Notes: generated from the sequence alone by a model not told the origin. Positions 46,074 to 58,364 are shown, numbered from the stretch's first letter. The stretch is DNA of 64,000 bases from Osedax fenrisi (GCA_964019155.1 OZ025241.1:28199059-28263058), one strand, 5' to 3'. A program made the numbers and translations.

Positions 46074-46617
46074 ATGTCGAAAAAACGTGAATACCATTTT
46101 CTAGAAACACATATAATAAAATATGGACTAAAGATTAGTGAAAGGCTGCCAGAGAGTGGACAAGTAAGATATGTTGTGTGCAAATTCTGTATTAATGAAA
46201 AGAAGATACCGTGGCGATAATGCTCCACGAAAGAAAACGAAATTTTTTAAATCTTTTGAATATCATTTTCGGACAGATAATTATATTAGTCATTTGAAAT
46301 GTTCACATAAAGAAAAATGGAGTGAATATAATTGTAAAAATAATATAGATAAAGCACATTTTTTCGATTCTACAAATAATACTTTAAAAACATATTTTAA
46401 CAAAAAAAAGGATATTTTAGAATTTGGAATTCCCAAAGAAATAATCATTTATATAATCATTAGATTATATTTTGAAGAAAGTGAAGAAGAACATCAAAGT
46501 GCTAAATCAATCGGACTAACCGAAAATATTATAGATAATACCTCATATACGCTAGTTATTAAAAATACTTTAATATTTAAATTAATAATCAAATATATTA
46601 GCTTTGGATCTTCGTAA
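46074..46617 (+). pseudogene. BED-like zinc-finger protein fragment of hAT-like element
   Basis: Frame 1 from ATG 46,074 reads MSKKREYHFLETHIIKYGLK then VRYVVCKFC. It shifts near 46,200-46,215 into GDNAPRKKTKFFKSFEYHFR and TDNYISHLKCSHKEKWSEYN. CxxC with a distant H....H and the FR.DNY..HL...H..KW..Y pattern is a known N-terminal DNA-binding finger of transposon proteins. The C-terminal part (KKDILEFGIPKEIIIYI) is open to 46,617, after which no catalytic domain is visible. Confidence 0.6.
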
Positions 46618-46730
46618 AATATGTATCGTTCAAAACTAAGTGATTTCTCTCTTGAAGGAATTCTTAATTGCAAACAATATGATTTTATAAATACTTTGTT
46701 ATAACTATTATATTTTCTATATTATTATAC

Positions 46731-46775
<45 letters not shown>

Positions 46776-46990
46776 GATTTTTGTATATGTACAATTGATC
46801 TTAAATTGAAATAAACAGTATACAAATAATAAAATGATTTTATTTAATTTTACAATACAATGTATTGTAAAATATGTATTATACATTATTTAATAATTAA
46901 TTAATATGTTAATAATAAGTAACTTACATTTATACTTGATAACATTAACTTTATGGTTCTTACAAACATGCATGTATATTTTCTACTATC

Positions 46991-47096
46991 ACAAATATAA
47001 TTTTGGATATTTGACTAATAGCTTTTATAGCCTTTATTATAAAGGCTATAAAAGCTATTAGTCATTGACTAAGTCAAATATCCAAAATTATATTTG
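46991..47096. repeat. 106-bp hairpin inside hAT-like element
   Basis: CAAATATAATTTTGGATATT + TGACTAATAGCTTTTATAGC + CTTTA pairs with the inverted sequence downstream. The loop is minimal and there is one 9-base asymmetry (ATTGACTAA). Confidence 0.75.
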
Positions 47097-47297
47097 TGAA
47101 AAAACTATAAAGTTTATAGTTTTTTTTCCAAAATTCGTGCATGCATGAATTCTATATATAAAAAGTGCACGAATTTGGTCTAATTCGTGCAAATTCCAAA
47201 TGTACGAATTTAGAGAGGCCTGTCTATGATACATTGTATCATTGATACAATACGATTAAATGGTGTATACGGACTAACGGCAATTTTTTTTTTAGAT

Positions 47298-47370
47298 ATT
47301 GCGCGCGTTAGCGCGCGGAGGCGTGGCGTGGAGGAGAGGAGGCGTGGCGCGTTGGTGAGGGAGAGTTACG
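47298..47370. other. GC-rich pocket
   Basis: GCGCGCGTTAGCGCGCGGAG followed by GCGTGGCG repeats in an otherwise AT-rich region. It includes the palindrome GCGCGCGTTAGCGCGC. Possibly a small CpG regulatory element or transposon end; no gene adjoins it. Confidence 0.3.
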
Positions 47371-47553
47371 ATTTAGATATCTGATAGTTATAGATATGTG
47401 TTATGTAGTATGTATATACGTATACAATAATATATGTACATAATATAATAGATACAATGCAATTACATAAATGTTTTTATATATATAGTCCTACAATAGT
47501 ATATGTATATGATATAAACAGTATATAATATAATAGATACAAGGCAATTACAT

Positions 47554-47597
<44 letters not shown>

Positions 47598-47653
47598 GTA
47601 ATAGTATATGTAAATCATATAATATACACGAGGCAATTACACTAATATATATA

Positions 47654-47688
<35 letters not shown>

Positions 47689-48564
47689 TAGATAACAAAA
47701 CACCACCAAACAATAAATTTACTATTGCATCATACTGTATGATTCATACACCTAAAAGTTATATTTAGATTATTACTACTTGGTCACAATCTATGATTAC
47801 TATAATGCACATTACTGGTCATATATATACTGGTCACTACTGGTCATATATTATATAGGCTATAGCCTATGTCATAGCACTATTGGTGATACGCATGATA
47901 CGCATGCATAATGTGCGTCACTCATCTATTATATAACAACTAATTATAATTGTATATATTATTTATTAAATTAATTTTTTTTGATAATTTTGATATAATT
48001 AATTACAATGTTATATATTATTTTTTTTATTAATATTGATATAATTAATTATAATATTATATATTTTTTCTGTATACAATAAATTAACAAAATTGTATCA
48101 GTGATTTTGATTGGATATTAGTCATATTATATATGTAAAATATTAAAACAGTAGTCTTTTCGTCGAAATAGATTAAAGTGACTTCTATCTATATCAATGC
48201 ATTTAAATTATAAATATCAATAAAATCAATAAAATAGTATTATATCTTCAATTTAAATACACAAAATTTCGAGGAATGTTGATATTATGTATTTTAAATA
48301 TATAATTTTATTTTTAGTATAGATAGTATATTAAAATTGGTAGTGATTATCAATATATATATGATAAATACATATTATTATAAATAAAAAGTAGTGGGCC
48401 AGATAGTGGGTTTCGACTGCAGCGCTCGTAGCGGATAGTGCCATACACTACATTCAATTGCTTATCCACTTTCTTTATATCGATGTGTACATTGCACGTG
48501 ATAATAATATAATTATAAAATTAAATATTCACCTATTATATATGTAATATATTACTTTATTTAA

Positions 48565-48610
<46 letters not shown>

Positions 48611-49135
48611 ATTTAATATTTATTTGTTTTATATATATTCAACTTTATAATTAATAAACTTATTTTAATTAGTGAATTTTAACTCTTCTTATAAATGCTT
48701 AGATAGGTATGCCTACCTACATTATATAGTTATGAATAAATAGATATTATTTATATGTGATAAATAAAGATAAATGTAGTAAGTTATTAAAATAAATATC
48801 TTAATGTAATATCATATAGGCCTATTATATATGCCTATACACATTATATTATAGAATGATTCTATATATGTATTACAAATATAAAAATAAAATTAAAACA
48901 TATAATTATATAATTATATTTTATTTAATAGAATTACATTTATTTATTCTAATATGATAGCGCGTCATCACCTATAAATAAACTATTAGTCATATAAATA
49001 TGGCGCCTCTAGTTAACAAAAATATTTCCATATGTGTAATTATGATTGTAAACTTTATATTTAGTAAATTTAAATGAATACATTGTCAGGCAAGTTTAAT
49101 AAATAACCTACTATATAAGTATTATAAATATAATT
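47371..49135. other. AT-rich stretch, no gene seen
   Basis: Several (TA)n tracts, GAGGCAATTACA-type short repeats (47,450-47,690) and a slightly GC-richer block at 48,390-48,500 (GACTGCAGCGCTCGTAGCGG) with no recognised function. Confidence 0.4.
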
Positions 49136-49139
49136 CATA

Positions 49140-49470
49140 GTAATATATTGAATATTCAAGTTTATATACGTATTTAATAGTTGTTTATTTATTCTTATAC
49201 GATATATACTTATTTATATTGATTAAATGTGAATATTTTGCCATTTAAATAATATCAATACGCATCATCGTAAAATATAATTTAAATGAATCATATATAA
49301 TTATATATAACATATATACTATCATAAACTTATTATTCAAGTGTATATGCGTATTGAATAGATGTTTATTTATTCGAAGAATAATTCTTATACGATATTT
49401 CCGTATTTATTTTATTAAATGTGATTATTTAGACATTTTAAATAATATCTATACGTATCACAATATGCTA
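49140..49470. repeat. Diverged 185-bp tandem duplication
   Basis: ATTCAAGTNTATATRCGTAT ... TGTTTATTTATTC ... TTAAATAATATC occurs twice (from about 49,150 and 49,335) with many substitutions. Confidence 0.6.
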
Positions 49471-49959
49471 TATGTTAAATGTGCACTATACAATATATTA
49501 GTATATACTTGTATATATTCTATATATCTGAATACTCATTACATTTATTTACATGTTTTAATATTATAATATTTGAATATTTACAGGAATGTCATTTATA
49601 TTTAAATATTTGAATATTTAATTATCTTTGAGAAGTTAGACACGCCCCATAAAATATGAAAATTATTAGGCGGCCAGATTCAATATCCACCTTATAATTG
49701 ATATTATATCCATGTGGTAACACATGATAACTTCATATTAGTTCCTAGATGAAATACCTACGACAAAATAACAACAATAACCTAATCATATTTTGTAGTT
49801 TACTAGTAGCCTAATTATGTCATAATTTTATCTTCATATTATCTTTCAGGATAATTTTGTTATACTCAAATTATATAAACTATTCGGTATGTACATAAAT
49901 ACATATTGTACTTTAAACGTGACAATATATGTATCATATTATATTATGTATAATACTAT

Positions 49960-50376
49960 GAATACACATATATGTGTATATAGTATACTACATAGGATAT
50001 GATTAATAACTATTTCTATATAACGGGGAATAGCAAGACCTCCTATAACCGAGGTTATAGGAGGTCTTGGGAATAGTCATCGATGTAAATAAAACTTTTA
50101 TTTACATCGATGGGAATAGTTGATGGATCAAGATAAAGAGGTAGAGCGAAGCACAAATACATCGATGATAGGAGATATATCAATATATATCAACCTATAC
50201 CAAAGAGTAGACTAAGATGAATATTGATGAAATATGATGTGAAGTACAACAGTGTTATAAATGGAGAAGAAGATGCGTTGTTGCCTCCAAGTTGACCCCC
50301 CTATGATTTCCGAGTCACGGGATTAAAGTAAATTAAGTAAATATGAAACATATCCAACAAATACTATGAAATACGA

Positions 50377-50429
<53 letters not shown>

Positions 50430-51600
50430 GTATATTACGTACATAAACAATCATTAGTTAAAATATCGTTATTATATTTAAGTCTAAATGAATGACAAAA
50501 TCGTTCAACAAACATATTATCTATATCGAAATAAATTCATTCAAAGGATTATTTAACACATTATTAACTTTGTTGTCGTCTTTTATATAGATATATTAAT
50601 TGTTAACCAATAAATAGTTTTACATACAATAACTCGTTATATATAATATTATTTATTATTTATAAATTATATTTGTTAGTACATCATACATTATACATTA
50701 TTATTTCTTAATGATTATATTTATTATTGTATTGTTGTTATTATTTAGAAAATGTAATTTCGCATGAACATAAACAAGTTTTTTGTAAATAGTGAAAATA
50801 AAATAAATTAACATATTATTAAAAGGTATTTATAATATTCTATATAATTTAAATAAATAAAATTATTACATGTGATTAAAATTACTTTATTAATAAAATT
50901 ATATTTATAATTATACAAGTATAGGTTCTAACTTTGTAACCTTGTAACCAATTTGTTTAGACACTGCGATCAACATCAGTAATGAGTTTTCGGCGGTGTA
51001 TCGTATATTAATTATTATAAGCTATATTAAATAGATGTGTTTTCATATACACACAGGTAATAAGTACAGTGTAAAATATACAGTGGTTATGTGTTAAAAA
51101 CATACTCGAATATTATTATACATATTTGATATAACACCCATCTTGATTCGTAGCTTGCATCATGAGATATGCCAATACTTCCGATAACCTCAAGGTTATA
51201 GGAGGTCTTGCATATGCTCTATCGTAGTAAATAATGGTGGCAACTACCTAACATTTTCTGCGAAGGTTATGTTTCTGATGGACATCTAGCCGACTATGGA
51301 AACATCTAGTCTCAGAATTGTTTCAACTGGGAAACATCACGTATCATCTCACTGTAGATATCTTATAACCTAGATATAACATGTCATTCGCTATGGAAAT
51401 ATATCTCCTCTATAATATCATAATCATCGTTAACAATCCGAAGGAAAATATCCATGTTTGGAGAGCAGTTCTGCAGAATTCTGAAAGTTCACAATTGATT
51501 AGGAATGTCAGCACCTAATAGCACCTACAAAAAGTTTATCAAAAGTAACTTTTAAACTATTAATCACATAGGAAACACCTACTCAAGAAATACCAATATA
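49960..51600. repeat. Dispersed repeat, copy B
   Basis: Collinear with copy A (7,745-10,385) without its SINEs: CATACTACATAGGATATGAT, CAACAAATACTATGAAATACG, (TA)n, ATTCATTCAAAGGATTATTT, TTTCGCATGAACATAAACAA, GTAAATAATGGTGGCAACTA, GACATCTAGCCGACTATGGA. A further TTTCGCCGGAACATAAACAA module follows at 51,798. Confidence 0.6.
50037..50111. repeat. Two adjacent perfect hairpins
   Basis: AAGACCTCCTATAACC, GA, then its exact inverse (16-bp stem). It is followed after a dozen bases by CATCGATGTAAATAAAA, C, and its exact inverse (17-bp stem). GGTTATAGGAGGTCTTG recurs at 51,193-51,209. Confidence 0.85.
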
Positions 51601-51839
51601 TGCAACAGCCCCTATAGGGCTGTACAGTATACCGTATAAGGTAACTCAGACGTTTTGTGTATTCATGATGATTGTCAATAATAAAACCTAGACTCCTTGA
51701 TGATCCCTGATAAACTACGTTATGTTACGTTATTATTATTATTTCTTAGTAATTATATTTATAAGTGTATTCTTGTATATTATTTAGAAAATTTAATTTC
51801 GCCGGAACATAAACAAGTTTTTAATATATAATATAATAA

Positions 51840-52530
51840 ATAATCATATTGTAATATAACATATGTAATATAATTCATTTAAAATACTGCGTAATCTTGT
51901 ATATATCCTTGTATATCCTTGTATATCCTATATATATATATTGTATATACAACATTATGTGTGATTCCACCATGTCATGAATTTATATTATACACTAAAA
52001 AGCGCGACAATGCTTTAGTATAATTGTTGTATCTTGAATATATCAGTGAAATATAACCGTTATATGGAAGTAGAAATTCCGTCAAATGTGACACTTTACT
52101 TTAGTATATAATAATATATTAAATTTATTAAGAAATTAAATTCAATCATCACAACTAATTTTGTATTTTCTATTTATGCCTACGCAGTATTTACATGCAA
52201 TATATATAATAATTAAACATCTTTTACAAAAACATAATTTATTTTGTAATCATTATTTATAAAAATAACTTGTTTATGTTCAGGAGAAATTAAATTGTCT
52301 AGAAATCAAGAATTAAATTAAAAATATAATTATTATTAAATGATAATAATATTATTATTAAATAATAATAATATAAATTAAAAACAAGCATTTAATTATA
52401 ATAAATAAGATTATATAAATTGAATAAGTTGTGTTACTATGTATTTGTTACGTCATATTTTATATTAACTTTCAGGTTTTACCCATGCATACTATTTATA
52501 TATTTATCAATTTATTTTATATAAAGGGTA
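51840..52530. other. AT-rich stretch, no gene seen
   Basis: Contains an inverted relic of the AACATAAACAAG repeat (about 52,265-52,310) but no coding sequence. Confidence 0.4.
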
Positions 52531-52733
52531 TAGTAGGGAAATATGGGTAGGTAATGTGACCACTTTTAGATAATGTTGTATAACTTTATAAATAATAGTT
52601 CTAATTCGATAATTGTTTCAATATATATATATCTTATGATATATAAGAGGACACCCGAATCATTTTTTTCATTTTAACGTATATAATTGATATTATTAAG
52701 GTGGCCACATTACCCTCCATGGAATTCCCTGTA
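52531..52733. mobile_element. About 200-bp MITE with AGGGAA...GGGTAATGTGRCCAC ends
   Basis: Left AGTAGGGAAATATGGGTAGG then TAATGTGACCAC. The right end read inverted is CAGGGAATTCCATGGAGGGT then AATGTGGCCAC. Both are flanked by TA. Same terminus style as the MITEs at 4,975 and 28,464. Confidence 0.6.
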
Positions 52734-52806
52734 TGTCATAACAATATGGCAATAAAATACCTCGATAAAATATTAATTTAGAAAGATAACTCATTTATAT
52801 TATCTG

Positions 52807-52813
<7 letters not shown>

Positions 52814-52875
<62 letters not shown>
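52814..52875. repeat. (TA)n microsatellite
   Basis: TA run of about 60 bp with one GTA interruption. Confidence 0.9.
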
Positions 52876-52876
<1 letters not shown>

Positions 52877-52929
52877 TTATATATACAATTATAATTGTAT
52901 ACATTTATTAAATACGTATTAAATAGTCT

Positions 52930-53740
52930 TTAATCCAATTAAAACCGAGTCTATATTCCTTCACCTTCAACTCCGAAGTAAAATTAACCAACTCCCCATC
53001 CAATCAACATTAATGGACAGCCATCACTCAACGCATGTCAAAAATATTGGTGTTATATTTAATAATACTTTTAATTTTTATAGACAACTTTCCCACATAA
53101 ACAAACTACTAAACTATAGTTTATATACGAATAAGGCGTAGTGAATGTAGTTGATATATCAATTACAGTCACTATATTCATTATTATTACTATTCACTCG
53201 TATACGTTTTATTCGTTATTCTATAGCTGCTGCCTATATACTACCTCTATTCGACTACTACAATGTTATCCTTTACAATACCCCCTATCGTACATCACTA
53301 AACTCCAAATTCTTCAAAATTCTATAGCTAGGTGTATATATTCAATATATCAAAATACTCCCATACTCATATAGCTCCATTCCTAGATAAACTCCACTGG
53401 CTACCTGTACGCCATATAATCATATATAAAACTCTACTACTGGCTCATAAAGCAATCCACCATGATTCTCCTGACTACCTAGCATACCTTCTCAAACTTA
53501 AATTACCAAATAGTACCACTACACATTCCACCAATACATTTCTAATTCAACTTCCTGCTAAACACAACTTACATTCAACACTCGCGCATGGGCAATATCC
53601 GTCCCATACTCCTGGAACACTCTCCCTACATCCATCCGTAATACACCATCAACTCCAAACTTCAAGAAACTACTTAAAACCATTTATTTAATCTGAAACA
53701 TTAAAATCAAATATATATTTACGGCTGATTGCTTTATAAG
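52930..53740 (+). pseudogene. L2-type LINE ORF2 C-terminal half
   Basis: Begins at the thumb (PIKTESIFLHLQL), then HVKNIGVIFNNTFNFYRQLS. After frameshifts it reads HIAPFLDKLHWLPVRHIIIY KTLLLAHKA and YLAYLLKLKLPNSTT. LHWLPV..RI.YK.LLL..KA is the diagnostic L2/CR1 C-terminal motif. The 3' UTR follows (ACGGCTGATTGCTT). Confidence 0.75.
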
Positions 53741-54114
53741 CACAGTTCGTAGTCCGAAAAACGAAAAATGTAAAATGTAAATGTATGTACATATATTACA
53801 CCAATATATAATAACATCATATCATATCAAAATAAATACAAATTATTTTTATAATTACATAATATAAGGTAACAACAAAGTTAAATGTAATATACAAATA
53901 AGACACTGATAAAGTATAAATGAAATATATAAAGAACAGTTAAATTAAATACATAAAATAAAATTAAGTTTATTAAATTATTTAGAAAATCGATATCTAA
54001 AGTAAAATTTATTATATAATTTATTAATTAAATTATGTATTAATAGGAAATTGATTTGTTTGTTTTTATATATAGTTTAATATATCGCATGATAAATATA
54101 TTAGTAAATATAAA

Positions 54115-54885
54115 TAATGGCTTATTTCTAATAATCTTCTCCTTAATACCTCCAAAACTACATTGTTGAATCTTTCTCCATCACCAACTTACTTCCCTCT
54201 TTTTCTTATTGATAACATTGTAATATCTCCTTCTACTACTGCATCCAACTTAGGTGTACTTTTTGATTCTACACTTTCCTTCATTCCTTATATTACTGAT
54301 ATCACTAAATCTGCAAATTATCATCTATTTATAATTAGAAAAAATTCGAAAATCAATTACTGTATCTCTTACTAAAACTCTAGTTAATTCCTTTGACCTC
54401 TCACGTATATATTACTCTTCCTCAATACTGTTTATCAATCTTCCATTATCTTCTAGCACTCCCCTAAATCGAGTTATTCGTTCATCATTCCGTACAATTA
54501 TACGTTAACTTACATATTCGAGATCATACCTCTACTTCCTCATACCACCATTTACCTCCATGGTTCACATTTAACAAACGCACTGCTTATCGCATAATAT
54601 TTAATGTTCATTCCTCAATATACTCTTCAAATTGTCCCTCCTATATTTATGATTCTCTAGTACAAAGATATTCCCTTCCATCACTTAGAAACCATGCATC
54701 TCATCTTCTATCTACCCTTATTCTCCGTCCCTCAAAAATGAATACTCGGGCACTGAGTTATACTGGTCCTATGCTATGGAACTCACTCCCACCTTATATT
54801 AGATCCATAAAATCGCATAAAACATTTATGAAATATATACAAAAATTGATCTCAGGTGGGAACCTGAAATACTAATATTGTTTGT
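54115..54885 (+). pseudogene. L2-type LINE ORF2 C-terminal half, second copy
   Basis: Reads NLSPSPTYFPLFLIDNIVIS then ASNLGVLFDSTLSFIPYITD and, in other frames, a decayed WNSLPP-type end (MELTPTLY). Its start overlaps in sequence with the end of the 55.2-kb piece (both ACTACATTGTTGAATCTTTC), so both come from the same subfamily. Confidence 0.7.
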
Positions 54886-55025
54886 CATTATTATTTTATT
54901 TATTAATTTCCGTACGGCTTATATTATTATAGAATGGTATAGTTAATTAATTGAATAATCATCGTTTATTATAACTCTTATGTGCTGTCAATTGGATATG
55001 AATAATTTGAGAAGGCATGTATACG

Positions 55026-55127
55026 ATGGCTAATCAAATATGTCAGGAATATACAACGGTGTTCAGACACAAATTATTAAAGATCAATCATAATATTACT
55101 CTACTCATTGTGGATCTCCCACAGTAA
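55026..55127 (+). pseudogene. 33-codon ORF, second copy
   Basis: MANQICQEYTTVFRHKLLKI and onward to VDLPQ, same length and stop as the ORF at 21,802. The CxxC seen there is lost here (second Cys is Tyr). It directly precedes the reverse transcriptase piece. Confidence 0.35.
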
Positions 55128-55164
55128 AGTTAATAGCTCAAACTATAATATACAATACACAGGA

Positions 55165-55765
55165 ATGCACTGAATATGACTCAACAAAGTGGTTTTCGTC
55201 GAGGACACTTCACAGAAACAGCACTACTAAACGTTATTGATGTCATCACTTCTACTCTTACTACTAACAATTGCTATCAACTAGTAATGCTAGACAATTC
55301 CAGTGATTTCGATACGCTTGATCACCACATTATACTATCCCGTCTACACCTGCTTGGAGTTATAACTATAGATACATTGCCCTCTCAGTGTTTACTTCAT
55401 ATATATCTGACCGTACTAGCAGTGTAAAAATATATAATTATTTTTCCCCTTCTCCTATGAAATATGGTGTTTCCCAGGGATCAGTATTCGGTCCTTCACT
55501 TTTCTCTATTTATTTATATCCACTACCATCCATAATATCCAAATATATTACCAGCTATATGCAGATGATATACAACTATATATATTTCTTCCAACTAACT
55601 CATCGCCAGGTCTTAATAATAAACTCTCTAATTGTGCTAATGACATTAAAGAATGGCTTAAGCCAATAATTATTTCTAATAATCTGTTCCTTACCTCTAA
55701 AACTACATTGTTGAATCTTTCTTCATCTCCAACTTCCCTACTTTTAGTATTGATAACATTGTAAT
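55165..55765 (+). pseudogene. L2-type LINE reverse transcriptase palm fragment
   Basis: QQSGFRRGHFTETALLNVID, then MLDNSSDFDTLDHHIILSRL (F.DTLDH.iLL.RL block), then YISDRTSSVKIYNYFSPSPM KYGVSQGSVFGPSLF. The YADD region near 55,555 reads YMQMIYNY, so the box is out of frame or mutated. In this locus the N-terminal half lies to the right of a C-terminal half. Confidence 0.75.
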
Positions 55766-55769
55766 ATAT

Positions 55770-56310
55770 ACTAGTCTAATTACTTCATAGATTATATTAA
55801 CTTTCATGATTTTTATGTTGTACTCTAGTTATATATATAGTCATATAGGACTTATAATATATATATAGGACTATAATATATTAAGTTTTTGTATCAATAT
55901 TCTAAATTAATAATATAATAGTATATTAATAATTTATATATTAATATAATAATTAATAATAATTATTGATAATTAATATTTTAACATATTATAATTAATA
56001 TATTAAAATAGTATTAATTGATGTATTACATTAATAATAATTAGGACATTAAAATATTAGGAATAATATATATTAAAATAGTAATAATTCTTATATATAT
56101 ATATTCATGTTTCAAATATTTAATAACATGCTCAATCTAATTAATTGTGAATATTATTTTGTTAAAATGTATAATACTTATTATTTAGTTACTTCACTTG
56201 TAATTATTAATTAATAAAATAATGCAAATTAATAAATAAATTACAAATTAAATTCGTTAAATGACAATTATGCGAACTTGTATCTAACCGCGTTTCATCA
56301 TTGATATAGA
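55770..56310. other. AT-rich stretch, no gene seen
   Basis: Mostly TTAATATATTAAAATA-type sequence; nothing coding recognised. Confidence 0.4.
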
Positions 56311-56319
56311 GTAGATATC

Positions 56320-56470
56320 CACTTAATGGTATATAGGGTATCAGTATTATAATACATGTGTGGGGTATCCAAGACTGACTCTCTCCGTATTCAAACACGG
56401 GTAGCGAATACGCACACTCCCGTTATTTTTTGAATAAAAGGATTACAATTTAAAAATCACAATAATATTA
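56320..56470. mobile_element. Fragment related to the 4,975-5,888 MITE
   Basis: AATGGTATATAGGGTATCAG, TATTCAAACACGGGTAGCGA and AATACGCACACTCCCGTTAT match GGTATATAGGGTGTCCG, GGACATGGGCACCGA and AATACGGACACCCCCGTTAT at 5,655-5,740 in order. TIRs not recovered. Confidence 0.6.
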
Positions 56471-57347
56471 AATATTTTCCAAAGGATAGATATGCCACTT
56501 TAATGAATTTGTTAAATTTATGAAAAATTGCGCAACCTATACTAATAACTATTTAATTTAATTTTATGTTTATTTTATATTTGTTTATAGGTAAATGTTT
56601 ATAGGTATTACTATGTAAATTTGAAAAATATATTTCTATTAAAAATGAAAGTTATGACATTTTTGAATACAATACATATTTAATTTATAGTGTTTGTTTT
56701 AGAACATAACTTTATTTTATAATTAAAACCAATTGTCTTAAAATATACAGCCATATTCGATAAATATAATAAATCAATAGATCCATTTTCAATGTAAAAT
56801 TATACATATTTTGTAACATTCTAAAGTATTATGCATAATATAACGATGTATATATATACATGTAACGATACTTTAACAATGTTTTAGTGACATCATTTAG
56901 AACTATAGTATTGCCAGGTAGTATTGTATTCCCTGTTATGATGTATTCAGCTCGTTTGATCATATCCCAAAATTGCCTTTATTATTATTTTATTTACTTT
57001 CGGTGTATGTAAATCACAACTTATTTATATTTTTTTACTATTATTTAGTTATTTCTGTCATTATTATTTATTGTTACCCATCTTTTGAATCTATTCAATA
57101 ATCTATTATCTATCTTATCTATATATATATATCTAAATGTGTGTATTTGTATGTTTGTTTATGCATCTAGTGATGTATATCTAATGATACATATGTAAAG
57201 TTATAATATTTATAATTTAAATTTATATAATTTATTTATTAAAATAATTAAAACATCTTTATAAAAATATATCTTTATTATTTAGTCAAAGTAATCTCAC
57301 TTTAATTTTGTTAAATACTTTACATTAATATTTATATTAATATATGA

Positions 57348-57403
<56 letters not shown>

Positions 57404-57900
57404 ATATAACAATACTAATAATACTATAGACTATACAATATTGTGAATCAATTATAATTTAATTTAAATATATACATAATTAATGTAAATTATTATAAAT
57501 ATGTTTATATATATATAGATATCTATGTACCCGTTTTATAAATATGAATACATAAATTATGAAATATAGATACATTATATATTACATAAAATAATACTAA
57601 TGTTTTCACTTACAATTATACATATACAATTGTGGAATTGATATACAAAGGTATACCATATTGATGTACAGCAATCATTACTTAATCTGACTAGAATAAC
57701 TGCTCGTGTATTGTATATAACAATAGAAACAATAATAGCAATGACTATAGTTATTGTTATTAAAGTATAATACATATCCTTGTTATTGGATACATATATT
57801 ATCATGATATCGTTTTAATCGATAATATATATTTTATAATTTAACTATATATATAAATATTATCGTCTCCTAAATTAAATTTCTCACTCGTTTGCGAAGC
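56471..57900. other. AT-rich intergenic stretch downstream of GPCR
   Basis: Contains (TA)n at 57,355-57,395; no gene seen. The part just left of 57,925 would be the 3' UTR of the minus-strand GPCR gene. Confidence 0.4.
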
Positions 57901-57924
57901 ACTATACCCTTGGAAGGGGCGTTA

Positions 57925-58296
57925 CTAAAACGTCGTGGATAGTCCTTCGCGGGAGATCCGTTTAAGTTCATTATCGACGTCCCGCCCGCCCCTCGCCGCT
58001 CCCCCGTCGCCGACCACCGGAACGTGGTAAACGTTGACCGGTGGGGTGTTGCCGGTGTCGTGACTGAGCCGTCTCGTCTCGGTACAGGTCCGCCCGTTCC
58101 GATCGGTTCGGGTCGTCATCGCCGTAGAGCAGGAGAACCACCACCGTCTCAGATCTCGTCGAAAAGCCCGACCCGACAGACAGTACAGGTAGAAGTTGAC
58201 GCTATGATTGGTGGCCGCTAGCAGAACGTTTATAGCCTCGGCCACTTCTCCGTAACGTCGGTAGCTGGGCCGGTGAGACCACTGAGGTCGTATCGC
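57925..58296 (-). CDS. Terminal exon of a class A (rhodopsin-like) GPCR, peptide-receptor type
   Basis: The minus-strand frame reads AIRPQWSHRPSYRRYGEVAE, AINVLLAATNHSVNFYLYCL SGRAFRRDLRRWWF and a cytoplasmic tail ending EGLSTTF, stop TAG at 57,925. N.LLAATNHSVNF.LYCLSG..FR is transmembrane helix 7 plus helix 8 of rhodopsin-family receptors. Here the NPxxY motif is replaced by NFYLY, a form seen in FMRFamide/GPR139-like invertebrate peptide receptors. The open frame begins after CCTCGCAG, a good splice acceptor at 58,297-58,299, so earlier helices must lie in exons further right. The exon is GC-rich and CpG-bearing, unlike its surroundings. A tail rich in T, R and G contains possible phosphorylation sites. 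Ligand not predictable. Confidence 0.8.
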   Translation of the reverse strand, partial: AIRPQWSHRPSYRRYGEVAEAINVLLAATNHSVNFYLYCLSGRAFRRDLRRWWFSCSTAMTTRTDRNGRTCTETRRLSHDTGNTPPVNVYHVPVVGDGGAARGGRDVDNELKRISREGLSTTF

Positions 58297-58364
58297 CTGC
58301 GAGGGGTCACGTGAATGTGTGTATTGGTGATTAGGTAACTTCTAGTGACCGTAATGATGGTATA

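Larger units (their letters stand above)
45730..47222 (+). mobile_element. hAT-like element with zinc-finger ORF
   Basis: Both ends are packed with ATTCGTGCA motifs in alternating orientation (45,735-45,815; 47,135-47,215), as in the hAT at 22.7 kb. The right end reads GTACGAATTTAGAGAGGCCTG, giving a CAGGC-type terminus. The left terminus is not clear. It carries a frameshifted zinc-finger ORF and a long hairpin. Confidence 0.55.
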
